Shown: positions 1 to 5,941 of the stretch, piece by piece
How positions within the stretch are numbered: position 1 is the first letter of the stretch
Layout of the letters: the number at the start of each line of letters is the position of its first letter
Assembly: GCA_031261905.1 (NCBI GenBank)
Contig: JAISIS010000082.1
Coordinates: 1 to 5,941 of the forward strand
Origin: Burkholderiaceae bacterium
Lineage (GTDB): Bacteria > Pseudomonadota > Gammaproteobacteria > Burkholderiales > Burkholderiaceae_D
DNA length: 5,941 bases
Direction: 5' to 3'
Made by a program: the position numbers and the translations under genes
Notes under the pieces: generated by a model
What the model was told of the DNA's origin: nothing
What the model saw: only the letters and a program-made list of their open reading frames with translations
Database searches by the model: none

Positions 1-179
1 GATCTGTCCGCCACCCATCCGGAATAATAGTTCTGTGTACGGGCCATATCAAACCCGTCATCCGATGCCTCGAAAACGGTATGAATTACCTTGTCCGGGT
101 CGGCAGCGCCAAAAAGCGGGGGATGCAATAATCCCGTCAGCAACAGCAGCATCAGGCCGCGTTTTATTCTTTTTATCAT
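1..179 (-). CDS. N-terminal part of a probable ABC-importer periplasmic peptide-binding protein (solute-binding family 5)
   Basis: The leftward frame starts at ATG 179-177 and runs off the left edge after 59 codons, so only the N-terminus is visible. It begins with a clear Sec signal peptide: basic MIKRIKR (1-7), hydrophobic core GLMLLLLTGLL (8-18) and a small-residue cleavage region near LFGAA (22-26). The mature start, ADPDKVIHTVFEASDDGFD followed by MARTQNYYSGWVAD, resembles the N-terminal pattern I recall for family 5 extracellular solute-binding proteins, which deliver oligopeptides or dipeptides to an ABC importer. I chose ATG 179 because an AGGGA sits 10 bases upstream; the in-frame ATG at 188 lies directly against that AGGGA and is unlikely. 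The gene diverges from ribF. Export is well supported. The family rests on about 35 mature residues, and the ligand cannot be judged. Confidence 0.62.
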   Translation of the reverse strand, partial: MIKRIKRGLMLLLLTGLLHPPLFGAADPDKVIHTVFEASDDGFDMARTQNYYSGWVADR

Positions 180-189
180 GATGAGCATT

Positions 190-194
190 TCCCT
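190..194 (-). promoter_or_regulatory. Ribosome binding site of the leftward solute-binding protein gene
   Basis: On the minus strand this reads AGGGA, 10 bases before ATG 179. It decides the start: the in-frame ATG at 188 has only one base between it and the motif, too close for normal use. Confidence 0.5.
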
Positions 195-196
195 GA

Positions 197-216
197 CTGC
201 CCGTATTGCGGGACAG
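197..216 (-). other. Short hairpin in the leader of the leftward gene
   Basis: On the minus strand the sequence is CTG-T-CCCG-CAATA-CGGG-CAG. This is a seven-base-pair, GC-rich stem with one bulged T and a five-base loop. It ends two bases upstream of the AGGGA ribosome binding site, so it would lie in the 5' leader of the solute-binding protein mRNA. It has no following T-run, so it is not an intrinsic terminator. It could affect ribosome access or mRNA stability. The pairing is read directly from the sequence; any function is inference. Confidence 0.4.
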
Positions 217-222
217 AAAAGC

Positions 223-228
223 ATTATC
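223..228 (-). promoter_or_regulatory. Alternative -10 element for the leftward gene
   Basis: The minus strand reads GATAAT, five of six matches to TATAAT. Transcription would start near 216, giving a leader of about 37 bases and placing the 197-216 hairpin at the very 5' end of the mRNA. No good -35 hexamer stands at 16-18 bases (the nearest resemblance is TTCGGT at 19). It competes with the perfect -10 at 257-262. Confidence 0.22.
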
Positions 229-256
229 CGGAATTCGGCGAAATAACACCGAAAGC

Positions 257-262
257 ATTATA
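257..262 (-). promoter_or_regulatory. -10 element of a leftward promoter for the solute-binding protein gene
   Basis: The minus strand reads a perfect TATAAT here, because the eight bases 257-264 (ATTATAAT) are their own reverse complement. Transcription would begin near 250 and give a leader of about 70 bases containing the 197-216 hairpin. The -35 region (around 280-285, GATACT on the minus strand) matches the sigma-70 consensus poorly, so strength or an activator requirement is unknown. Confidence 0.38.
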
Positions 263-264
263 AT
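259..264 (+). promoter_or_regulatory. -10 element of the ribF (operon) promoter
   Basis: There is a perfect TATAAT hexamer 32 bases before the ribF start. Transcription would begin near 271 and leave a leader of about 26 bases, too short for an FMN riboswitch. The -35 region is weak: the best resemblance is TTCGGC at 234-239 with a 19-base spacer. It is the only obvious promoter for the rightward genes in the 117-base intergenic region, so it probably drives at least ribF and perhaps the whole series. Confidence 0.5.
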
Positions 265-296
265 TTTATGCTTTTAATAAGTATCTCCAAATAACC

Positions 297-1277
297 ATGC
301 ATATCTTTCGCGGTCTTCCGGCGGACGCTGCCACACACCCCTGTGCGCTGGCCATCGGCAATTTCGATGGCGTGCACCGTGGACACATGGCTTTGCTTGA
401 AAAGACCAGGCAGGCCGCGAAACGGCACGGCATTACGTCTGCCGTGCTGACTTTTACACCGCACCCCCGCCAGTTTTTTGCCCTCAAGGCCGGGCGGCCT
501 GCGGATGCGCCAACCACCATTACCCCGCTCCGCAGCAAAATCAGGGCGCTTTCCCGGTCTGGCGTTGATCGCGTGATATTGCTGCGCTTTAACGAAAAAC
601 TGGCTGCCCTTTCACCGGAGGCTTTTATCGACACCATTCTGGTCAAGGGGCTGAATGTCACATGGCTGATTGTGGGCGAGGCTTTTCACTTTGGCAGAAA
701 CCGTGAAGGCTCCGCAAAAGATCTGGTGGCCGCAGGTAAACAATATGGCTTTGTGACCGAAATCATGCCGTCTGTCATGGAAAAAGGCAATCGCATATCC
801 TCATCCGCAGTGCGCCAGGCGCTCAAACATAACGATTTTGCCCAGGTGGAAACACTGCTCGGGATGCCTTATTATATTTCCGGTCACGTCATTCATGGCG
901 ACAAGCGCGGGCACGGCATGGGATTTCCCACCGCCAATCTGCCCATGCGCCATTTCAATCCGATCCTTTCGGGCGTGTACATTACCCGTGTACACGGCCT
1001 GACGGAAGCGCCATTGCCTGCAGTTTCCGTAATCGGCACACGTCCCACGGTGGACGCCACGCCTCGCATTGTGCTGGAAACCCACCTGCTGGATTATGCG
1101 AAAAACTGTTATGGCGCGCTGATTCATGTCGAATTCCTTAAAAAGCTGCGGGATAACCGGAAATTTCCGGGGCTGGACGCCCTGACGGCGGCAATCGGTC
1201 ATGATGTTGAGACCGCCCGCGCCTTTTTCGCCGATCCGGGCAATATATCCCGGCTTTCCCTCAAACAACAAATTTGA
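297..1277 (+). CDS. ribF: Bifunctional riboflavin kinase / FAD synthetase
   Basis: RibF phosphorylates riboflavin to FMN and then adenylates FMN to FAD in the cytoplasm. The 326-residue protein has the normal length and order. The N-terminal nucleotidyltransferase domain (about 1-185) shows GNFDGVHRGH (21-30), TFTPHP (52-57), VGEAFHFG (126-133) and RISSSAVRQAL (166-176). The C-terminal kinase domain (about 188-312) shows GHVIHGDKRG (196-205), GFPTANL (209-215), the GTRPTVD segment (247-253) and ETHLLDY (261-267) with the expected catalytic Glu. ATG 297 is the only plausible start: upstream the frame holds no other start before a stop at 261-263, and MHIFRGLP fits the family N-terminus. No Shine-Dalgarno motif is visible. 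Residue 129 is Ala where many RibF proteins have Asp or Asn. It is the first gene of the rightward series, 64 bases before ileS. Confidence 0.96.
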   Translation: MHIFRGLPADAATHPCALAIGNFDGVHRGHMALLEKTRQAAKRHGITSAVLTFTPHPRQFFALKAGRPADAPTTITPLRSKIRALSRSGVDRVILLRFNEKLAALSPEAFIDTILVKGLNVTWLIVGEAFHFGRNREGSAKDLVAAGKQYGFVTEIMPSVMEKGNRISSSAVRQALKHNDFAQVETLLGMPYYISGHVIHGDKRGHGMGFPTANLPMRHFNPILSGVYITRVHGLTEAPLPAVSVIGTRPTVDATPRIVLETHLLDYAKNCYGALIHVEFLKKLRDNRKFPGLDALTAAIGHDVETARAFFADPGNISRLSLKQQI

Positions 1278-1305
1278 CGGCAGATCGAGCCTGGAGTAGT
1301 ACAAT
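1274..1305 (+). promoter_or_regulatory. Weak promoter candidate in front of ileS
   Basis: TTGACG at 1274-1279, overlapping the ribF stop codon, and TACAAT at 1300-1305 each match the sigma-70 hexamers at five of six positions. The spacer is 20 bases, longer than the usual 16-18, so activity is doubtful. If used, it would let ileS and the downstream genes be expressed apart from ribF. The rest of the 64-base gap shows no terminator. Confidence 0.22.
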
Positions 1306-1341
1306 ATTCTGTTAATCCGCAATATTACCTGAACGAACCTT

Positions 1342-4263
1342 ATGTCCACCAAGCAACCCGGCGGCCCAAAAGGCAAAAACGCCCCGCAAGCCGCACAGAA
1401 ACCAGCAAAAGATTATTCGGTCAATATGCCGGACACCGCCTTTCCCATGCGTGGCGATCTTGCCAGACGGGAACCGCTCCGGGTACAGGCATGGCAGGAA
1501 AAGAAGATTTACGAACGTATCAGGAAAGCCGCCAAAGGCCGCCCCAAATTCATTCTGCATGATGGTCCGCCATACGCCAACGGCGATATCCATATCGGTC
1601 ATGCCGTCAATAAAATCCTCAAGGATATTGTCGTCAAAACCCGGGGCCTTGCCGGTTTTGACGCGCCCTACGTGCCCGGCTGGGATTGCCACGGTATGCC
1701 GATCGAGATCCAGATCGAAAAGGAATACGGCAAGAACCTGCCTACAGAAGAAGTGCAATCAAGGGCGCGCGCCTATGCCGCAGGACAGGTGGAGCGCCAG
1801 AAAAAGGATTTCATCCGGCTGGGCGTTCTGGGTGAATGGGATAACCCCTACCTCACCATGAATTTCAGAAACGAGGCCAATGAGTTGCGCGCACTGGGCA
1901 AGCTGCTGGAAAAGGGCTATGTTTACCGGGGGCTGAAGCCGGTCAACTGGTGCTTTGACTGCGGCTCGGCACTGGCTGAAGCCGAAGTGGAATACCAGGA
2001 CAAGCGGGACCCGGAAGTCTATGTCGGCTTTGAGTTTGCCGAACCGGAAGCCATCGCCGCCGCCTTCGGGCTGGATCGCCTGCCCGCGAAAAAAGGTCAT
2101 ATCGTTATCTGGACGACCACACCCTGGACCATTCCGGCAAACCAGGCGCTGAACGTGCATCCCGAATTTGATTACGCGCTGGTTGAAACCGAAAACAGCC
2201 TTTTCATCCTGGCCGATGAACGCGCCAGGATGCCCGATCCGGAGGCCGCCGGCCAAACCCTGTTTCAGCGGCTTTTCGGCGCAACCGCCTGGCATGTTCT
2301 GGCGACAACCAAAGGCAAAACCCTGGAAAACCTGCGTTTCCGGCATCCGCTTTATGACAAACATGAAGGGTACCGCCGTTATGCGCCTGTTTATCCTGAA
2401 GAATATGTCACACTGGATACCGGCACCGGCATTGTGCATTCCGCCCCGGCTTATGGTGTGGATGACTTTCTTTCCTGCAAATCACACGGCATGAAAGACG
2501 AGGCGATCCTGAATCCCGTCATGGGAAATGGACAATACGCCTCAACCCTGCCGCTTTTCGGCGGTATGGGTATATGGGAAGCCTCCCGCGTGATCTGCGA
2601 TACGCTGCGCGAAGCGGGAACACTCTTTCATGTCAGCATGATGTCTCACAGCTATATGCACTGCTGGCGGCACAAAACGCCCATCGTGTACCGCGCCACC
2701 TCGCAATGGTTCGCCTCAATGGACGGCAAACCAAAGGATGGCGCATCCTCCCTGCGGGAAACCGCATTGCGGGGCGTGGAAGCCACCACCTTTTATCCGT
2801 CCTGGGGCAAGGCGCGCCTCAACGGCATGATTGAAAACCGCCCTGACTGGACTCTCTCGCGCCAGCGGCAGTGGGGCGTTCCTATGGCTTTCTTCCTGCA
2901 CCGGGAGACCGGCGAACTGCATCCCCGCACCCCCGAACTGCTTGAACAAATTGCCAACCTGATTGAAAAGGAAGGTATTGAAGCCTGGCAAAAAATCACG
3001 CCATATGATCTGCTGGGAGAAGAGGCTTCACAATACGAGAAAAACCGGGATACGCTGGATGTCTGGTTTGACTCCGGCATCACGCATGCCACCGTCCTCA
3101 GGGACTCCCACGCGGATACACTGGCATTTCCTGCCGACCTTTACCTGGAAGGCTCGGACCAGCATCGCGGCTGGTTCCACTCTTCCCTGCTGACAGCTTC
3201 CATGCTGGACGGCAGGGCGCCCTACCGGACGCTGCTGACGCACGGCTTTGTGGTGGATGGCTTCGGCAAGAAAATGTCCAAATCCCTGGGCAATGTCATT
3301 GCCCCGCAAAAGGTATTTGAAACGCTGGGCGCGGATATCCTGCGCCTCTGGGTGGCCGCCACCGACTATTCGGGCGAACTCTCCATTTCGGACGAGATTC
3401 TCAAGCGCGTCACGGAATCCTACCGCCGCATACGCAATACGCTGCGCTTTTTGCTGGCCAACACCTCGGATTTTGACCCGCAGAAGGATGCCGTGCCCAT
3501 TGATGAACTGCTGGAAATAGACCGCTATGCCATTGCCGCCATGCAGGCGCTCCAGAAGGAAATCATGGCGCATTATGATGTTTTTGAATTTCATCCGGTG
3601 GTCTCAAAATTCCAGGCCTATTGCTCCGAAGAGCTTGGCAGCCTGTATCTGGATATCCTGAAAGACCGCCTCTATACGGCAGGTGAAGTGTCAAAAGCCA
3701 GGCGCTCCGCCCAGACCGCCCTGTGGCATATCACGCACGCCATCCTTCGCCTGATGGCCCCCATCCTTTCCTTTACTATGGAAGAAGCATGGGAAGTGTT
3801 TGCCAGCAAAGCGGAATTCGCCGCCAGCGATGAGACCCTCTTTACCCAGGTGGCTTATGAGTTGCCCGAAATCCATGACGCCGGGGCACTGCTGGCGAAA
3901 TTTGCCAGATTAAAGGAAATCCGCACGGAAATTACCCGGCAACTGGAAACCCTGCGCATGTCGGGCGGTATTGGATCTTCTCTTCAGGCTGAAATCGAAA
4001 TACGCGCCAGCGGTGACAAGCTGGCGCTGCTGCAAAGCCTGCATGAGGACCTGAAATATATTTTCATCACTTCCAGCGCGAATGTCATTGCCGTTGCCCG
4101 CCCGGAAGAAGAGTCCATTACCGTGAAACCCTCGCCATTCGAGAAATGCGACCGCTGCTGGCATTACCGCAGCGATGTCGGCTCTGACCCGCAGCATCCG
4201 CATCTTTGCGGACGTTGCCTCTCCAACCTGTACGGCAACGGTGAAGACCGGCGATTTGCATAA
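1342..4263 (+). CDS. ileS: Isoleucyl-tRNA synthetase (class I, zinc-binding, with editing domain)
   Basis: IleS attaches isoleucine to tRNA-Ile and hydrolyses mischarged Val-tRNA-Ile. Visible in order: the HIGH signature (84-87) within GDIHIGH, GWDCHG (113-118), the editing-domain threonines TTTPWT (258-263), GTGIVHSAP with His366 and Asp375 (matching E. coli His333 and Asp342), [12 protein letters not shown] (503-514), LDVWFDSG (572-579), [10 protein letters not shown] with Glu603 for the adenylate, and KMSKS (644-648). An anticodon-binding helical domain (about 690-850) follows, then a C-terminal zinc site with Cys936, Cys939, Cys956 and Cys959. At 973 residues it is about 35 longer than E. 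coli IleS. This comes from a Lys/Gln/Ala/Pro-rich N-terminal extension of about 20 residues and extra residues inside the editing domain. Met1 is preferred because the next in-frame ATG (residue 29) would cut into the conserved start [17 protein letters not shown]. No Shine-Dalgarno motif is evident. All catalytic residues checked are intact. Confidence 0.98.
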   Translation: MSTKQPGGPKGKNAPQAAQKPAKDYSVNMPDTAFPMRGDLARREPLRVQAWQEKKIYERIRKAAKGRPKFILHDGPPYANGDIHIGHAVNKILKDIVVKTRGLAGFDAPYVPGWDCHGMPIEIQIEKEYGKNLPTEEVQSRARAYAAGQVERQKKDFIRLGVLGEWDNPYLTMNFRNEANELRALGKLLEKGYVYRGLKPVNWCFDCGSALAEAEVEYQDKRDPEVYVGFEFAEPEAIAAAFGLDRLPAKKGHIVIWTTTPWTIPANQALNVHPEFDYALVETENSLFILADERARMPDPEAAGQTLFQRLFGATAWHVLATTKGKTLENLRFRHPLYDKHEGYRRYAPVYPEEYVTLDTGTGIVHSAPAYGVDDFLSCKSHGMKDEAILNPVMGNGQYASTLPLFGGMGIWEASRVICDTLREAGTLFHVSMMSHSYMHCWRHKTPIVYRATSQWFASMDGKPKDGASSLRETALRGVEATTFYPSWGKARLNGMIENRPDWTLSRQRQWGVPMAFFLHRETGELHPRTPELLEQIANLIEKEGIEAWQKITPYDLLGEEASQYEKNRDTLDVWFDSGITHATVLRDSHADTLAFPADLYLEGSDQHRGWFHSSLLTASMLDGRAPYRTLLTHGFVVDGFGKKMSKSLGNVIAPQKVFETLGADILRLWVAATDYSGELSISDEILKRVTESYRRIRNTLRFLLANTSDFDPQKDAVPIDELLEIDRYAIAAMQALQKEIMAHYDVFEFHPVVSKFQAYCSEELGSLYLDILKDRLYTAGEVSKARRSAQTALWHITHAILRLMAPILSFTMEEAWEVFASKAEFAASDETLFTQVAYELPEIHDAGALLAKFARLKEIRTEITRQLETLRMSGGIGSSLQAEIEIRASGDKLALLQSLHEDLKYIFITSSANVIAVARPEEESITVKPSPFEKCDRCWHYRSDVGSDPQHPHLCGRCLSNLYGNGEDRRFA

Positions 4264-4314
4264 AACGGGCTGAAGCCTCATTATTCTGATTTTGCGATTG
4301 AAGGAAAACACGAC

Positions 4315-4318
4315 AGGA
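4315..4318 (+). promoter_or_regulatory. Ribosome binding site of lspA
   Basis: AGGA lies four bases before ATG 4323, a slightly short spacing. A second purine-rich stretch, AAGGAAA at 4301-4307, is too far away to serve this start. The 59-base ileS-lspA gap otherwise contains only a three- to four-base-pair GGC/GCC stem at 4268-4277, which is not a convincing terminator. Confidence 0.4.
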
Positions 4319-4322
4319 CGGC

Positions 4323-4826
4323 ATGGGATCAGGAAACGCCATTTTCAGGGCCAGACCCGGCATCACGCTGTGGCTGGTAATTGCCGCGCTTATCATTATC
4401 TGCGACCAACTTACCAAAATCTGGGTAGGCAAGCTGCTGCATATGGGTCAGTCCATCAGGCTGACATCCTTTCTGAATCTGGTGCTGGCCTACAACCGGG
4501 GAGCCGCGTTCAGTTTCCTGGCTGCGGCATCCGGCTGGCAGCGTTATTTGTTTACAGGGATCAGCGTTATCGCCATCATATTCATCCTGTATTTCATGCG
4601 GAGGAATGCCGGGCAAAAGCTGTTCTGCCTGTCCTTCTCCCTGGTATTGGGTGGTGCGGCGGGCAATCTGATTGACAGGCTGCTGTATGGGCATGTTGTT
4701 GATTTTATTGACTTCTATGTGGGAAGATGGCATTGGCCGGCTTTCAATATTGCCGACAGCGCCATTACTATTGGCGTTATATTATTTTTGCTTGATGAAT
4801 TCAGGCGCGTACATAAAGGCAGGTAA
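4323..4826 (+). CDS. lspA: Lipoprotein signal peptidase (signal peptidase II)
   Basis: LspA is an inner-membrane aspartic protease that cleaves the signal peptide of diacylglyceryl-modified prolipoproteins just before the lipid-bearing cysteine. The 167 residues match the family length (164 in E. coli). Four hydrophobic segments are visible at about 13-33, 72-92, 98-116 and 141-159. Conserved blocks are CDQLTK (27-32), YNRGAAFSFL (57-66), GGAAGNLIDR (110-119), GHVVDFIDFYVG (123-134) and WPAFNIADSA (138-147). Asp127 and Asp145 are the predicted catalytic pair, spaced 18 apart as in E. coli Asp123 and Asp141. The gene follows ileS, as it does in many proteobacteria, and its stop codon is three bases before coaBC, so those two are almost certainly co-transcribed. 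An overlapping rightward frame from 4292 is a shadow with no family resemblance. Confidence 0.97.
   Translation: MGSGNAIFRARPGITLWLVIAALIIICDQLTKIWVGKLLHMGQSIRLTSFLNLVLAYNRGAAFSFLAAASGWQRYLFTGISVIAIIFILYFMRRNAGQKLFCLSFSLVLGGAAGNLIDRLLYGHVVDFIDFYVGRWHWPAFNIADSAITIGVILFLLDEFRRVHKGR
4821..4823 (+). promoter_or_regulatory. Ribosome binding site of coaBC, abutting the lspA stop codon
   Basis: AGG lies directly before the lspA TAA stop and six bases before ATG 4830. This supports the chosen start and suggests translational coupling, with ribosomes finishing lspA close to where coaBC begins. Confidence 0.45.
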
Positions 4827-4829
4827 CGA

Positions 4830-5941
4830 ATGACATCCTCACCTTCTCTTTCCCCGGCAGCAGGCGGCCTGCCGCTCTCCGGGAAGACTATCATTCTGGG
4901 ACTGACCGGCGGCATCGCCTGTTACAAGGCTGCCGAATTTGCCCGCGCACTCATCCGGGACGGCGCATCGGTACGCGCTGTCATGACAGATAACGCAACT
5001 CGCTTCATCACGCCATTGACCCTGCAATCCCTTACCGGTTTTCCCGTACCAAGCAACCAATGGGAAACCCCGAAAGACGGCATCCCGCATATCGGCCTGA
5101 CGCGAGGCGCTGACGCCATTGTCATTGCGCCCTGCACCGCCAACTTCATGGCCAAGCTGGCAAACGGCATCGCCGACGACCTGCTCTCTTCCATATGCCT
5201 GGCAAGGCAGGCACATATTCCTCTTATGGTCGCCCCGGCCATGAACGTGGAAATGTGGAACAACTTTGCCACCCAACGCAATCTGGACCAACTGAAAGCA
5301 GATGGTATTGGCATACTTGGCCCGGCAACCGGATTCCAGGCCTGTGGCGATACCGGCATGGGGCGCATGCTGGAGCCGCACGAACTACTGGAAGAAGTGA
5401 TCGCCGCTTTCCAGCCCCACTCTCTGGCTGGCAAACGGGTACTGATTACCGCCGGGCCAACTTTTGAGCCGATTGATCCGGTTCGCGGCATCACCAATCG
5501 TTCCTCCGGCAAAATGGGATATGCGGTGGCACGCGCCGCCCGCGAGGCGGGAGCGGAAGTGACTCTGATATCCGGCCCGACCGGACTGCCAACTCCTTAT
5601 GGCGTGACACGCCACGATGTCATGACGGCCATGCAGATGTATGAAACCGTCATGCCGCTTGCGCCGCTGAACGATATTTTCATTGCCGTGGCGGCGGTGG
5701 CCGACTGGCGCGTCGCCAACGTCAACGGCCAGAAAATCAAGAAAGAGAACGCCGCCCTTCCCGTGCTGACCTTTGAAGAAAATCCTGACATTCTGGCTTC
5801 TGTCGCCCGCCTGCCCACGCCACCCTACTGCGTTGGCTTTGCCGCGGAATCGGAAAACCTGCTGGCATATGGCGAAGCCAAGCGCAAGAAGAAAGCCATT
5901 CCGCTCCTGGTCGGCAATATTGGCCATGAAGCTTTCGGGCT
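4830..5941 (+). CDS. coaBC: Phosphopantothenoylcysteine decarboxylase / phosphopantothenate-cysteine ligase, 3' end outside the window
   Basis: CoaBC (also called Dfp) joins 4'-phosphopantothenate to cysteine using CTP (CoaB) and decarboxylates the product to 4'-phosphopantetheine using FMN (CoaC), on the path to coenzyme A. The frame is open from ATG 4830 to the window end: 370 full codons of an expected 400 or so, so only the extreme C-terminus is missing. The CoaC domain (about 17-195) shows GLTGGIACYK (24-33), the active-site His87 in PHIGL, VAPAMN (134-139) and ACGDTGMGRM (171-180) with the expected Cys172. The CoaB domain (about 199 onward) shows LITAGPTFEPIDPVR (205-219), ITNRSSGKMG (221-230), AAVADWR (288-294), KIKK (302-305) and VGFAAE (335-340). 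The N-terminus is about 15 residues longer than in E. coli. It starts three bases after lspA; a dut gene often follows in Betaproteobacteria, but that lies beyond the window. Confidence 0.96.
   Translation, partial: MTSSPSLSPAAGGLPLSGKTIILGLTGGIACYKAAEFARALIRDGASVRAVMTDNATRFITPLTLQSLTGFPVPSNQWETPKDGIPHIGLTRGADAIVIAPCTANFMAKLANGIADDLLSSICLARQAHIPLMVAPAMNVEMWNNFATQRNLDQLKADGIGILGPATGFQACGDTGMGRMLEPHELLEEVIAAFQPHSLAGKRVLITAGPTFEPIDPVRGITNRSSGKMGYAVARAAREAGAEVTLISGPTGLPTPYGVTRHDVMTAMQMYETVMPLAPLNDIFIAVAAVADWRVANVNGQKIKKENAALPVLTFEENPDILASVARLPTPPYCVGFAAESENLLAYGEAKRKKKAIPLLVGNIGHEAFG

Larger units (their letters stand above)
252..274. repeat. Inverted repeat AAAGCAT / ATGCTTT around the shared -10, operator candidate
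   Basis: AAAGCAT at 252-258 and its exact reverse complement ATGCTTT at 268-274 are separated by nine bases that contain the rightward -10 hexamer. A further direct copy lies at 218-224, inside a ten-base match (AAAGCATTAT at 218-227 and 252-261). A dimeric regulator bound here would cover both divergent promoters. This is inferred from geometry only: no known operator consensus was recognised, and AT-rich promoter DNA produces such matches fairly easily. Confidence 0.3.

Noticed and set aside
186..188. Alternative upstream ATG for the leftward solute-binding protein gene
   Set aside because: It is in frame and adds only three residues, but it sits directly against the AGGGA motif; the ATG at 179 has normal spacing.
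58..258. Leftward 66-codon frame across the divergent intergenic region
   Set aside because: It competes with the frame starting at 179, which has a signal peptide, family-like mature sequence and ribosome binding site. The 66-codon translation looks random.
265..296. FMN riboswitch in front of ribF
   Set aside because: The predicted leader is about 26 bases, and no conserved RFN-element segments are present in the whole 117-base intergenic region.
1302..1326. Direct repeat CAATATT (1302-1308 and 1320-1326) before ileS
   Set aside because: A seven-base AT-rich repeat in a short gap is expected by chance, and nothing else marks it as a regulatory site.
801..1376. Long leftward open frame of 191 codons antisense to ribF
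   Set aside because: It lies almost wholly opposite ribF, whose protein is fully recognisable. The antisense translation shows no family motif, and open antisense frames are common in GC-rich coding DNA.
1759..2439. Leftward open frame of 226 codons antisense to ileS
   Set aside because: It is a shadow of the ileS editing domain with no recognisable motif, ribosome binding site or promoter.
3028..3594. Leftward open frame of 188 codons antisense to the ileS catalytic core
   Set aside because: It lies opposite the highly conserved KMSKS region. Its openness follows from the ileS codon constraint, and the composition is unlike a real protein.
4264..4285. Possible intrinsic terminator after ileS
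   Set aside because: The GGC/GCC stem has only three or four base pairs and no T-run follows, so transcription should continue into lspA.
4292..4675. Rightward frame of 127 codons overlapping lspA in another frame
   Set aside because: LspA in the overlapping frame carries every family motif, while this frame gives a Gly/Arg/His-rich sequence without resemblance to anything.
4839..5512. Two leftward frames (180 and 196 codons) antisense to coaBC
   Set aside because: Both oppose the clear coaBC reading frame, which is open to the window edge. Neither shows a motif or start signal.

Overview
The window reads as a housekeeping segment of a betaproteobacterial chromosome, most likely Burkholderiales. 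The basis is recalled protein similarity: IleS carries stretches that I associate with Burkholderiales IleS (for example [14 protein letters not shown] and [12 protein letters not shown]). The gene order ribF-ileS-lspA-coaBC also fits, since in E. coli lspA is instead followed by fkpB-ispH. The moderate GC content would suit a lineage such as Oxalobacteraceae, but I cannot place it below order with confidence.

Layout: bases 1-179 hold the N-terminal 59 codons of a leftward gene. It has a signal peptide and resembles periplasmic peptide-binding proteins of ABC importers. Bases 180-296 are an AT-rich divergent intergenic region. It has a palindromic ATTATAAT that gives a perfect -10 hexamer on both strands, an inverted repeat around it, and a leader hairpin on the leftward side. 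From 297 onward everything is rightward and closely packed: ribF (297-1277), ileS (1342-4263), lspA (4323-4826) and the first 370 codons of coaBC (4830 to the window end). Gaps are 64, 59 and 3 bases, and there is no convincing terminator between them, so one operon is likely. A weak extra promoter may lie in front of ileS.

How the genes work together: RibF makes FMN and FAD, IleS charges tRNA-Ile, LspA removes lipoprotein signal peptides at the inner membrane, and CoaBC makes 4'-phosphopantetheine for coenzyme A. The one direct metabolic link is that the CoaC half of CoaBC is an FMN enzyme and RibF makes FMN. All four rightward genes keep nearly all of the expected catalytic motifs and look functional.

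I found no mobile element, CRISPR array, RNA gene, defence system or other undescribed system. The points worth a second look are small: the shared -10 with its inverted repeat, the leader hairpin, missing Shine-Dalgarno sequences for ribF and ileS, an Ala in a normally Asp/Asn position of RibF, and lineage-type extra segments in IleS.
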